From contig VCJN01001755.1 in assembly GCA_006384855.1 (NCBI GenBank), forward strand, positions 98,154 to 162,153: a stretch of DNA of 64,000 nucleotides, in the 5' to 3' direction. The stretch's first letter is position 1; each line of letters begins with the position of its first letter. The notes below the pieces were generated by a model. That model searched no databases. It saw nothing but the letters and a program-made list of their open reading frames with translations, and had not been told where the DNA came from. The translations under genes and the position numbers were made by a program. Shown one piece after another: positions 10,852 to 21,502 of this stretch. This DNA is from Tetraselmis striata (lineage: Eukaryota > Chlorophyta > Chlorodendrophyceae > Chlorodendrales > Chlorodendraceae).

Positions 10852-12020
10852 ATAGTTACATGAGCTAGCTGCAAAAGGCGATAAGGAAACCACCCGAATA
10901 GGCAACATGAAACATCCACTACATGAGTTGCGAGGTGGAAGCCACACCATAAGAGGGCGCGGAATGAGCACGGGCAAACGCATCAGACTTGGCCGTCTGC
11001 ACTACGGCAGAGAGAATGCCGCCCAAGGTACCATGCACGCAAGCAGAAACTCGTTGCGACAACCCCCGCCGCGTGCGCGACATGTGATGGCGGAACTCAG
11101 CGGGCTGGCTGGCAACAAAGTTTCGAAGAGCCTAGACGGACTGACCACGAAGGAAGCATGAAGTCGGGGCGGAAGGACCGCCAGGGAAGTGCGCACAGCG
11201 AGTAACATCGCGAAGATGTAGACCACCGTTAAAGCGAGGCGCGGCTGCGGTCCTCAACCACAAAAGGGTAGTACCGGTGAACACCTTGCACCGGGGCGGA
11301 AGACGCCCGGCCGCCGCTAGCTTGTTGCGCTCCGCCTCGGCCGCCGCGATCCCCGGGGTGCACCAATGGGGGTCGTTGCCCCAAGTGGAGGTCGTGGAGG
11401 ACACGCACGCGAAATCGATCATGTAATCGCACGCCGCCCCCCCCCCCCCCCCACCCCGCCAGCGTCAAATCTGACGGCCGCGAGCGATCCGCTTGGCGCA
11501 GCCCACTCGTCTCAAGGGTCAAGTCGCCGACTCCCGGGCGGTCCCGGTCAAGCACCGCCCCCGCTTCGATCGCCACGGAAGCCCACATATTTTTCAAAGC
11601 GGTTTGCATGCGGTGTTTGTGGTTCGCAACGGGGCAGATGGGCAGATGATCCACGACGAAATCCGTGGCATTCCGGTTCGAGCCATCCGTGCGTAGAGCG
11701 AAGCCATAAGGGGTCAATCCCACACGTGGGGCAAGGACATGTGACAAGCGCGAAACCCCCGCGCGCGGGCGAAGGCCCAGCACTCACGCAGCGGCGGCCG
11801 AATAAGCAGCATGGGGAATCTTGCGGGCTGAGTCGTGATCCGACTGGAAAAGCGATGGGGAGCCCGGCCCGCATGCGTTGTACAAGCGCAGGGTATCAAG
11901 GCGGGAGGCCGCGGCACCCATACGATGGAAGCCAAGAGCGAGGGCCACGAAGTCACGCAAGCGAATCGCACGGCTAAGGTGGCGTTGGACAACCATTCTC
12001 GTCGTGAGTTAATCACGTTG
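10852..12020 (-). mobile_element. 5'-truncated non-LTR retrotransposon (LINE), reference copy
   Basis: The minus strand carries broken frames resembling the C-terminal region of algal LINE reverse-transcriptase proteins. These include CGPGSPSLFQSDHD, CPVANHKHRMQTALKNMW (the HR/KH-N...V.. motif), then RPSDLTLAGW, YMIDFACVSS and EAERNKLAA. After the last coding remnant (about 11130) comes a 3' tail of about 270 bp ending gcctt..tgcagctagctcatgtaac. The copy is flanked by imperfect 17-bp direct repeats (ttacgcggcacttagat at 10835-10851, ttacgtggcactgagat at 12021-12037). The C-tract at 11437-11452 interrupts the frame. The family assignment rests on remembered motif order, not on a search. Confidence 0.6.
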
Positions 12021-12069
12021 TTACGTGGCACTGAGATCGTTGGGAGCACTATGACTTCGTATTTGGGTT

Positions 12070-12831
12070 GCTCACTAAGCTTCAAAAATTAAACTGTACA
12101 ACGGTAGTTGGTGAGCATTTTTCGAGTATCAACGCATTACGAAAACCATCCGAGCTGGGGACGCGGGATGACCTGCCGGTGTTTAGTTCGGGGTGCAAGT
12201 ACTACTCCTCGAATCGCATAATTCTGACGGAAATATAACCGATCTATACCGAATTTGGACTTACGGGGGTTTTAGGTGCCGTTACGGCGTGCGCCGTAAG
12301 AGTTGGACATGTGCTTGCCCCACGGTGTAGAGCTAGTAGTGCGCTACCATATGAAGCGGTTGCCGAAAGGTGCGCACGCTCATTGCCAAACAATTCGCCG
12401 CCTATATATGCGAGTACGTGCCTTGTGACATGTGTTACACTTGTGTAACGCTGATGTACGCGGGCATTATTAGCGGCTGGAAGGCGCGATGCGGGATCAC
12501 CCGCGGCAACATGCGAGCACATCTATGGGCAGTCTATATTGCTTTAGAGCCATGCCAAATTTAGACTCCGCATGCGCTGCACGTTGGAATATTTCTTTGA
12601 ATATTTGTGCTAATCTAACCTCGAGATGTGCGAAATTCGTGCCTCGGTTTTACATCTACATACACCTCAATGTACGCGGCCAAATCAATTCAATCTAAAA
12701 CATGGGGGTTGCAGCCAGCACCCCTACCCAACATACAACCCCTATATTAGGATTGGCGCCACGCGCTTCGATTGCGCGTGAGCACAGACCCTACCCAAAG
12801 TAGGGTTTGCCATTTATTTTGAAGCGTAGTG
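12070..12831. mobile_element. Copy B of the 0.8-kb element with inverted termini
   Basis: Direct repeat of 8317-9178: shared blocks include the gagctggggacgcgggatga region, gaagcggttgccgaaaggtg and the gattggcgccacgcgcttcg region. The right end, attttgaagcgtagtg, is intact; the left end is degenerate. It lacks the LINE insertion seen in copy A. Confidence 0.65.
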
Positions 12832-12855
12832 TAAAGCAATACAGCAATGGCGTAT

Positions 12856-13785
12856 CTCGGCCGTAGAATCGGCGCAGGAGGAAGGATTAGCAATATTTTT
12901 CAACATCAGTGCGTTAACATATGCGCACAACAAACATAACTAAAAGCACCTATAAAAGGTTGTCAGCAAAAGAGAGACAAAAGAGTAGAGGAAGGATTCC
13001 TCCTGGTATCGGTGCCAAATAAGGCGACTCGACCGTAATGGACGATGATAGGGGTATTTCGATTATGGGCCCCGCTATGAGACTCCTTATGACAGCAATT
13101 ACCAGTACCCAACGCTTGCAGGACTTCTGCCATGCTAAAAGGATAATCTGCCGTTGGCAAGCGGGTTTAATGCGGAATGAGGAAGGCCCCATGCAAGTCG
13201 CCCGCTTGCTCGATATCGCGGCTAGTCGCCAAGCGTTTGGTCTACCCACGTACGCGGGATATAGTGACTTCTTGGGAAGGCACATGTCACATTCCGTCAT
13301 GAGCTTTTATTCCTAATACAACTACAAGCCATAGGAGTTAAGGGTCATACGCTTACCTTTAAAAAATTATATAGGGATATCATGGCGACGATCGGAAAAA
13401 CGTCGGGCGTTTTTCCAATTCCGCGACAGATGCCGCTGTGGCGTCGTCGACTAAGGCGTCTTCCGGTACATGACGAGGGGGCATCCCGTTGTCGCGGGGT
13501 GGGGAAGGTGTAGCGTCTCGGGAGGCTGAGGCTCGGGTCCGAGTCTGCATAGAGTAAGCTGACACTCTGCTCGACTGCTAGAGTCGAGACCGCTAGTGCG
13601 CGAGCCGGTTGAGACGAGCGCAAAGCATAGAGTGCCGGTGCCCGAGGGTGGATCCCTCAGGTCGCTTCGTAGTGCTGGTGCGGGCCGGCATGCCTTAGTC
13701 CGTGCGCCGACCTCGGGGGTCGTGCGCACTACAACATAGCTAATGTATTGTAAACCTCTAGATGACTACATCTGACCATATATAT
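12856..13785. other. Intergenic, nothing recognised
   Basis: Open frames on both strands (for example 12950-13300 minus and 13451-13729 minus) show no domain or splice structure I can support. Confidence 0.4.
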
Positions 13786-13789
13786 ATGC

Positions 13790-14232
13790 CACGCGGACCA
13801 CCCACCAGTAACGCATCTATCTATCTAGCTGAATACATATGCTGCACAGCCCATCATCGGTCAGCAATGTATCTATCTTGCTGAATATATATGCCTCACT
13901 GCTCATCACCCACCAGCACCGCGTCTGGCGTGCTGAATACATCATGTGCCACACTGATCACCCACCAGCACTGCGTCTGTCATGCTGAATATACATGCCA
14001 CACTGCCCGCCACTAGCAACGCATCTATCTCGCTGAATACATACGCTGCTCACCCAGTTCAACAGCAATGAGTCTATCTAGCTGAATATATCTACCACCC
14101 ACCAGCATCGCATCTATCTATCTCGCCGAATCTATATGCCACAGCCCACACACTGGCCGTGCTTCAAGGTTGCTGAATGTATCTATTGTACGCCCCACTC
14201 CGCAGTAGCGCATACAACTTGCTGAATGTAAA
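13790..14232. repeat. Degenerate minisatellite, unit about 50-65 bp
   Basis: About eight imperfect units, each holding a gctgaatacata-type core, then atgccacactgc, cacccaccagca and cgcatctatct. Unit length and sequence drift strongly along the array. Confidence 0.75.
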
Positions 14233-14235
14233 AAA

Positions 14236-14951
14236 ATGAGCAATCTTTGGAGCATACTACTCTATCAAAATATGTATGTTGTCTCGCCTATATCCCTTAA
14301 GCATCCGTTTCTTGTGTTTCCCTACATGGAATCTCCTGCTTGTGAAGTACCCGTGACCCAAGGCTACCTCAAGGAGCGCCTCGCCGTTGCACTAGTTGCA
14401 CTTGAGGACGCACGCCATTCGCAACTGCGAGGCGCTACATGAAGAAGCTCTCACCGACAGAGCGCTCCTGACAACAAAGCACACAATTCGTGACGACCGG
14501 CGGCCGGACAGCAAGGGCAGGGCGCAGCGCAAGTGCGGGCTGTGTCAATCAAGCTACGGGCCACAACCCTGCTACTTGCTAATTAAACACACCGGCCGTG
14601 GGGACATCTCACCACCATTGCATTCACCCCCCAACGAAGAATCCCCCCCCCCCCCCCCCCCCCCCCACCACCGTCCTCCGGCCCGTAGCGGACCTACCCC
14701 GCTCTCCGCGCAGCCGTATCCGTTCCGAGAACACTCCTATGTGTCACGATCCCGAAGATCTCATCCGCAAAGATGGGCATCCCACTTGCACACTTGGCGG
14801 TGGAGCTCCAACTGCGCGCTGGTGCGACAAGTGACTTTACCATGTGCTTCTTACTGTTGGCTTGTTGCCTGTCCAATTGGTACAAACTGAAGTGGCTATT
14901 GAAGTGGCTACTATCAACTTTGACGATGAGTAGTGTCGTATCACTGGCATG
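14236..14951. other. Weak plus-strand ORFs with a C-tract, probably repeat-derived
   Basis: A plus-strand frame opens at an ATG at 14236 (68 codons) and an overlapping frame continues to 14890 through a C-tract at 14643-14666. No family is recognised. The segment leads into the repeat at 14952-15245, so it may be the 5' part of the same decayed element. Confidence 0.25.
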
Positions 14952-15245
14952 ACCCCAACTCGCATTACTCGAATGGGCCGACGCCCAAACGGGTAGGGCG
15001 GACCTTTTGTGGTCAGTGCCGGGTATTTTGATGGCAGTGTTTTAGACGGTGATCCAACAGTGTTGGAAATTCTCCGTCATTGGCTAATAATTAGCTTGCA
15101 GAATGCTTCGGAAATTAGCTTGATGACTATAACAGAGCGTCGCCTACCCAGGGCTTTCTGTAAGTGGATTGCTGCCTAAACGGCCGTCGTAGAGACGCTG
15201 CAAGGGTTTATTCACTGGTGCCAGTCCTGTCCCGGGGGCGGAAAA
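14952..15245 (+). repeat. Interspersed repeat, plus copy of an inverted pair
   Basis: About 290 bp that recurs with high similarity in reverse complement at 29699-30005. Shared words include cgcccaaacgggtagggcgg, gatccaacagtgttggaaat, ttgcagaatgcttcgg and cagagcgtcgcctacccag. On the plus strand a frame reads LDGDPTVLEILRHWL, reminiscent of BTB/T1 domains, but it is too degraded to call. Confidence 0.7.
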
Positions 15246-16476
15246 ACAAAACTGCCATGAGTCAGCTGGATTTCCTTCTGGATTTCCTTCTGGATTTCTT
15301 GAATGTTGTATCTAGCACAGCATGTAATCACAGGCAGTTGGACACGGGCCGCGGGATGATTTGGACAGCAAAACTGTAAAATATAGTGGTGGAGACAAAT
15401 GAGCCCGTCTCCACTGGGGAAAAATAGGGAGACCCTTCAGCCGTCGCCATTTTGGCTTGATTTTTTTGGGTATTCATTATCGTTACATACGATAATATAA
15501 TATCCAGCGGGGGCAGGGAGGAAACTTCCTGTGCGGATCACGCGCGACAGATGAGCAGCGGCCTAGGCGCCGTCGCCGGGTCCTGCGGGCCCAAAGAGCA
15601 GGGGCGCCACTGCCTCCGCTGCAATCCGCCATACAGCCCTTCTCATGTGGTCCCTTGGCGCTGGGTTCGGCTTGCCGAGTGTCGCAGCACCTGGGGTGGC
15701 CCTGATGCGGCTAACATCCGTGGAGATGTCTCTCGATTGGCAAATGTGCAAATCCCGATCCTGCCGGAACGGGGGCGGATGTTCGGGCGAGCCTGGTGCT
15801 CAGTACGGGTACCTTCGTCAAGGGACCGTGCGGGGACGGGCACGCCCCGCTGCTGGTGGCCGTCCTTGTGGCGTGGATCAGGGCGATGCCGGCCACGGAG
15901 ACGAGGCCACCCAGAAACAAGTCGCGCGCCGGCTTCTACGAATTCTCCTTCAGCCCCCCGAGACGTGCGGCATGCAGGTGAGCTGGGCACGCTCAAGCTC
16001 TGGCAAACATGCAAGTGAGAGTCGTAACCTGCTGTAAGTAACTGGCATGTTGAAGCTGGGTTTCCAGCGGAGGAGTGGAGACACTACGCTGTCAAGAGCC
16101 GCCAGTACAGGTGTGTAAACACGAGAGGTGCCTGGAGCAGATGTCCATTAATAAATCGACGGAACGATATCAGGGAGAGAAGTCCATACATCCTATGGAT
16201 TTACAGTGCACGTGCCCTTTGGAAGCGGCAGGTAGTGGTGGAATTTATCTACATCAACACGAGCCAAGAAGGGCAGCACCCAAACCAAAAGCAATTAACA
16301 TCTTTCCATGAGGCACTCCCGCCAAGCCATCCAGATATATGATGCGCATCATACATGTTGTGCCTCCTGGCGCTATACACAATGCCATGTACAAAACATC
16401 AATACGGGTGATTTGTCATGGCAGCCACGCACGTTTGCGCCCTTGGATGTGTGCTCTCTGTGATTAGTGGGGAGGA
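15246..16476. other. No supported gene; weak GC-rich ORFs 15551-16037
   Basis: Two overlapping plus-strand frames and one minus-strand frame are open through a GC-rich block. The minus frame holds a short hydrophobic stretch (MFLGGLVSVAGIALI). I cannot decide which strand is coding, if either. Confidence 0.3.
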
Positions 16477-17577
16477 ATGGCGTGCATTCTGCCATGGACG
16501 GAGTTGTCGATACATTGCGCATGTGGGCCGCAGGACCGCGCAGTGAGGAGCGCGGTGCGCAGTTTCCCGGCCGCACGGCAGCCGCCAGCATGGCGCAGAC
16601 TCGGGGCCCGCGCGCGGCGGGACGGGGCAGCGGGCGTAGCGGCCTGCCTTGGCGTGGAGGAGTTCGAGGCTCCCAGCATCGAGGGCTCCAAAGGTGAAAC
16701 AGCTCATGATAGTGCCGGACTCTTGCCTATGCCCCTCGCACGGAGCGTGACTGGACATGGATGAAGCAGTTCTTCATCCCCGCTGACCAGCGACAGCGGC
16801 ACGTCCCTCGCTCCTGTGCCGGCCGCTTGCAGAGTGCTGCTGCCAGCTGACCCCGCTCGCCACATGCCGGCGGTTCCGGCAACGTGAAGTCAACTCGTTT
16901 CTATCGCGGCTGTTCAGGCAGGTTGCGAGCAGCCCCGGCATGCCCGGGTTCCACCTCAGCAGGTGCCCAACACCCTCAGCGCCGCCGCATTGGCCGCTGC
17001 ACTCCCGCAGTGTCCCAGGCCAGCGTGCCCCAGCGTGCTTCCTGTTTCTGTGTGCACACAAGTGACGGGCAGAGTGACGGCGCTCCTGCCGCAGGTTTGA
17101 TCTATTCCACGCGCATCTGTTCCTGGACCACAGCACGCGGGAGCCCGGGCTGCTTTTCCACGCGCAGGAGTACCCCGCCTTCGACGAGGACACATTTCCG
17201 TACCAGCTCGGCTTCTGCCAGGTGAGACCAAACGCTACTCCATGCACCAGGCACAGCGCTGGTTTAGGCTCGGCTCCCCGCCGCTGAGCCTTTGCCGCCG
17301 CACTGATGTGCACCTGATGTGGCAGGAGGGCAGCCCCCTGGCGTATAACCCTCAGCAAATGGTACTCCGTAATGTGCTCTGGTGGGGCGGCGCCCTGCAC
17401 GTGCTGGACCTGTCGCCCGGCAGCGCGCTGCACGACGGCCTGCTGCGGCCCGGCGACCCTGGCGCCGCCGTATTCTACACCGTCGACGAGGAGCTCTTTG
17501 GCACCCGCGTCGTGGACATCAGCTACTTTGAGGCGCTCGCTGGGCGCCGGCCGGAGCATCGCCTGTGCGTGTGCTGA
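16477..17577 (+). CDS. Unidentified protein, probably spliced and possibly plastid-targeted
   Basis: Two 3' exons are well supported and join in frame. Exon 17095-17221 includes FDLFHAHLFLDHS and LLFHAQEYPAFDED. Exon 17326-17577 includes NPQQMVLRNVLWWGGALHVL and TVDEELFGTRVVDISYFEAL and ends at a TGA. Upstream coding is less certain. An ATG at 16477 opens an Arg/Ala-rich stretch that could be a transit peptide, ending near gaaggctccaaag|gtgaaa at 16692. A frame near 16883-16925 reads REVNSFLSRLFRQ. I do not recognise the family. The C-terminal part looks globular and soluble. It converges on the dihydroorotase gene, with stops 374 bp apart. Confidence 0.6.
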
Positions 17578-17950
17578 TGCCCGACTCGGCGCAGTCGCAC
17601 TCATGCATGTCGGCATCCTTACCACAGAAATGGCGGGTCTACCGCCCTCCCTGGGCGCTCTGCCTGCGGTGCTGCTGCGGATCTTTACCACTCGCTATCG
17701 GGACTCCGGCTCGGCGCTCTAAGGCACTTTTGATGCCGAGTGTCCTGTCATGCTGGCTACGTCACCGGACCCGTGGATGTGGCTTGAGTACCGTGTGCCA
17801 TCCCTGGAGCAATCCCTGGAGAAATCAGAAGGCCAGCGCGACCATGGTCGCCATGCCCGACATCGGCGCTCAGGGACACGCGATCGGAGCAGCTCAGGGC
17901 GTGCGATCAGATGGAGATCGTCCTCTCAGCTTCTCACTGCGCCACGCACC

Positions 17951-20856
17951 TCAACACTCCACGCTCCACTCCACCGTCTCACCGGCCCACATCGGGCGCA
18001 CCACGGTGTCGCCAAAGGTGTACTCGCCCGGGATGGTCCACGGCGCACGGCGCAGCGTGACGGTGCTGCTGTTCCGCGGCAGCCCGTAGAAGTCGGGGCC
18101 GTGGAAGGACGCAAAGCCCTCCAGCTTGTCCAGCGCCCCCGCCTGCGCACAGCATCGCCGCTCTCAGCGCCCCCCCCCCCCCCCCCCCCCAGGCCAGCAG
18201 AGCGGCATGCCGGTAGGTGGCTGCGGGCCAGGCGGAGGCCCTCTCACGCACCTTCTCAAAGGCGTGCGCGTACAGCGACAGCGCCACGGGCGCGCTGTAG
18301 ATTCCGGCGCAGCCGCACGCCGACTCCTTTGCGCCCTGCACGCCATTGAGACAGACAGCTCAGCGCGGTGCGACTGTGCGGCCGAGTGTACACGAGAACC
18401 GCCACGGCGCCGGCTGCCCTCTCTGCGTGGCTGCGCCTCCAGGGCCTTGCTGGCGGGTGTGCAAGGGAAGGGAGGGGAAGCGGGGCCGGACAAAGGAAAG
18501 TGGGGCAAGAGGGGCGTTCTTTGCCAGCTGGGGTTGCGCACCACGGGGTGCGGTGCGCTGTCCGTGCCCAGGAAGAAGCTGGGGTGGCCGCTGGTGGCTG
18601 CCTGCAGCACTGCCTCGCGATGCTCCTCCCGCTTCAGCACGGGCAGACAGTAGTTGTGCGGCCGCAGGCCACCCTGCGCCCACACGCGCCGCCCGCACGT
18701 AGTGAGAACCGCCCGGCTCCCCCACGCGCAGGCACCCCTCAGCCCGGCAACAGCATATAAGCTTTGGGTTCGCTCTATAGTACCCTATTTGACGCCCCCC
18801 CGTGAAGAGTGGCAGGCTATTTTCATCTGCAGATCTATCACAGACATGGCAGACAATCTCCACTCTGATGGTGCAAATCAATTCATTGAATTGGGCGAAC
18901 CTCTGCTCCCAATTCAATGGTGCGGCTAGTCAGCAGCAGGGCTGACTGGAAGAGAGGAGGGGGGGGGGAGGGGGGGGGGGCGCACCACAAATAGTGCGTT
19001 GCGGTTTAGCAGCATGTGCTGCGGGGTGATGGAGGCCGCCACATTGTCCCCTGCGGCGCGCACAAACTCGGCTGCGTTGCGCGTCGTGATGTGCTCCATC
19101 ACCACCTGCTCGGCGCCGGGCAGCCGGGGGCGCCTCACTGGGGTGCGGGCCCGCCGCTGGGGACAGGACTGCAACCCCGTTGAATGGGGCTGAGCGTACA
19201 GGGGTGGGAACCGGGGGGCGGGGGGTACCTTCAGGCTGGGCACCTTTTCCAGGATGGGCACCAGCTTCTGCGTGATAAAGACCGCCTCGCGATCAAACAT
19301 GTCCACCTCGGAGTCCGTTACCTCGCCGTGCACGCACAGCATCATGCCCACCTGCCAAGCGAGCAGCGAGGTCGCGAATATAGTGAGACAGGGCGCATGA
19401 GGCGGTGCTGACAGGAGGGGCGGGGTTGGCCTGTGTTCGGCGCACCTCCGCCATCGCCTTGAGCGCAGGCAGGACCTTTTCGAAGCTGGTGACACCCGAG
19501 TCGCTGTTGGTGGTGGCTCCGGCTGGGTACAGCTTGAACGCGATGATGCCGGCCTCCTTGGCCGCCGCCACCTGCCGGATTCCAGACACCACCGTGAGGA
19601 CAGCGGTCCCCAGGCGTTGCCCAGCGGCTCTGCGAGCGATGGCACGGGCGCAGCGCAGCGCGGCACGTCGCGGCACACTCACATCCTCTGGGGACGTCTT
19701 GTCGGTGAGGTACAGCGTCATGAGCGGCTCGAACGCTGCGTCCGCTGACGGCACGGCCGCTAGGATGCGCTGCTTGTAGGCCATCGCCTGCGCGGTGGTC
19801 AGGGGCGCGGTGCGTCACCTCGAGGCCTGCCTGATCCAGCACCCGCCAAGTGCCTCGACAGACAGTGTCCCCATCCTGCACGATCGGGATGAGGATGGCC
19901 TGCTGCATGTGCGATCCCATACGTGGTAGAAGTAAACCCGTGATTACGTTAGTGGTGCTTACCTGAGCAAACCCCAACCCCCTGCTAATTCTACCTGTGG
20001 GTGAAGGGCGCCGCGGTGGTGGACCTGGCACAAACCATTGGCGACAGCAAAAGTATCGCGGCTGCAGGTGCTGGCGCGGGATGGGAACACTGCGAACAAG
20101 AACCTGCCTTGCCTGTTGGAGGTCAGGCCATAGGGGAACCACAGCGACTGTTCTTATAGGTTGCTAGCAAGCCCGACTTGAGGCTTGTAATAAGGGTTCT
20201 TATAGGTATGTCGGCGCCAGTAGTGAGGTAAGTGGCGCAGTGATTCTCCGCATTTCCCCCGGACCCAGAGGCGACGTGAGTTGTTTTTCTCTCGCTCCCG
20301 GGACATGATAGGGCTGGCAGGATACGTGAAGCCGGCACTTCTACAGGCGGTGATTCTCACCCCAGCTAGCCTAGGTGCGCGTGTGTTTCGGCGGCGGTCA
20401 GCCCTTACCATGTCCACGGTCGTCACGGGCGGCGTGAGGTTGGGCATGATGACCGCCCGAGAGAAGTGCTTGGCCGTGTGCGGCACCACCGACTGCAGAC
20501 CGGCTAGGTGAAAAGCAGGGGGCGGAGCACAGGAGGGGAGGGGGGCGGGCTCAGGGAAGAGGCCGCCAACAGGGCGGTGCCAATGCGACTGGCCACCGAC
20601 CAGCCGGGCGGTGGCACTACCGTGCCGCGACGCGCCTTCCCTCGGATACGATTCGTGCCGTACCTCCGTCGCGCACGTGCAGGTGCCAGTCGTCTGGGCG
20701 AGTGATGACGAGATCACCCGTCGCCTGCGCAACACTGGCTGTGCTGCGAATAGACTTGTTTGGGGCGGTGCGCGCCCGCCTGAGCTGAGCCACGCTAGGG
20801 CGGCCGGCTGCGAGCAAGGCGAGGGCAGGGCGGGTGTGAGTCGGGATCAGAGACAT
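17951..20856 (-). CDS. pyrC: Dihydroorotase, bacterial PyrC type, nine exons, probably plastid
   Basis: Catalyses N-carbamoyl-aspartate to dihydroorotate, the third step of pyrimidine synthesis. In green plants this step is a single-function plastid enzyme, unlike the animal CAD fusion. Exons are 20856-20664, 20503-20409, 19787-19683, 19571-19446, 19351-19229, 19105-18986, 18673-18542, 18335-18252 and 18142-17951. They sum to 1170 bp (389 residues), with all phases consistent. Visible signatures: DWHLHVRDG (metal His pair), [25 protein letters not shown] (carboxylated Lys), CVHGEV and EHITT (metal His), [10 protein letters not shown] (catalytic Asp), CGCAGIY. About 45 residues precede the first conserved motif and are rich in Ala, Arg and Ser, like a transit peptide. 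Introns contain G/C tracts at 18959-18980 and 18170-18190. Confidence 0.95.
18760..18925. repeat. Possible degenerate copy of the gggttcgc repeat in a dihydroorotase intron
   Basis: Begins tttgggttcgctctatag, similar to ctttgggttcgcgctacag at 38009-38027, and continues with a C-tract and AT-rich sequence. It also contains an internal inverted pair, caaatcaattcattgaattg. Weakly supported. Confidence 0.35.
20140..20408. repeat. Dihydroorotase intron holding repeat sequence
   Basis: Lies in the large intron between the 20503-20409 and 19787-19683 exons. The words ttcttatagg and aagcccgacttgaggcttgt occur here. A similar gttcttataatttgcaagca and agcccaatctcaggct occur at 63251-63285. Confidence 0.4.
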
Positions 20857-21500
20857 CGGTTTGATGGCGGCGGAACGGCCTGCCGGCTGGTGTTTGACGC
20901 GCGGCGAGGCGCACCGAAGAGCCCGCGCCTCGCGGCACCCAGGGTGGCACTGCTCATGGTGAGGGATGTTCGCTATCCTATTTCGAAAGTGTCGTTTAAG
21001 TGTGTGCCTAGGTGGCTTGCATCGCGAGTGTGAAGTTGCGCGGCGTTACTAAGTAGGGTAGCGCCGATGTATCGCCCCCCCCCCCCCCCCCCCGGTCCCC
21101 CTGCCCCGACAATGGGCTCCCATCAGCTCTACGAGTACAGGTACCTGTATAAGAATTGCCCGCAGCAGCATACAGGTATGTCGGAACGGGAGCCGACGAT
21201 AATGACGTTTCAAGTTGAGTCTGGTTTTGCCAAAAAGGTCGCGCAGGCTATTTTACACGGTCAAGAGCCGAAATTGGCAGGATGGTTTAGCGAAAGCGTG
21301 GAGGGAAAACGGAGTCAGGGGGGGCGCTGCGTGGAACGCAGCGAAAACTGGAAGATGGCAGGCTCAGCTGCTATGGCTGCTTTTATGTCTACTCTTGCTG
21401 CACCCAAAAAGGGCGCAACGACAGGTGCCTAGTTCCCGTACCACTGAGCAGCACTTGTAGCTGAAAAGCGGTTAGGTCAAGGGAGGAACCCCATAAACTA
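20857..21500. other. Upstream of dihydroorotase; no gene, C-tract 21075-21093
   Basis: Presumed 5' region of the dihydroorotase gene up to the recombinase remnant. A frame at 21186-21432 (plus) is open but unrecognised. It contains tttcaagttgagtctggttt, which recurs nearly unchanged at 21510-21529. Confidence 0.4.
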
Positions 21501-21502
21501 GT

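Noticed and set aside
11366..11977. 203-codon plus-strand ORF
   Set aside because: It is the antisense of the LINE coding remnant, whose motifs are on the minus strand.
13790..14232. Possible CRISPR array
   Set aside because: Repeats are degenerate and variable in length, the context is eukaryotic and there are no cas genes; it is a minisatellite.
16774..17691. 305-codon minus-strand ORF
   Set aside because: It is antisense to two exons with clear protein-like sequence and matching splice sites on the plus strand.
17565..18917. Long plus and minus frames overlapping the dihydroorotase 3' exons
   Set aside because: They are GC-driven shadow frames; only the spliced minus-strand reading gives a conserved enzyme.
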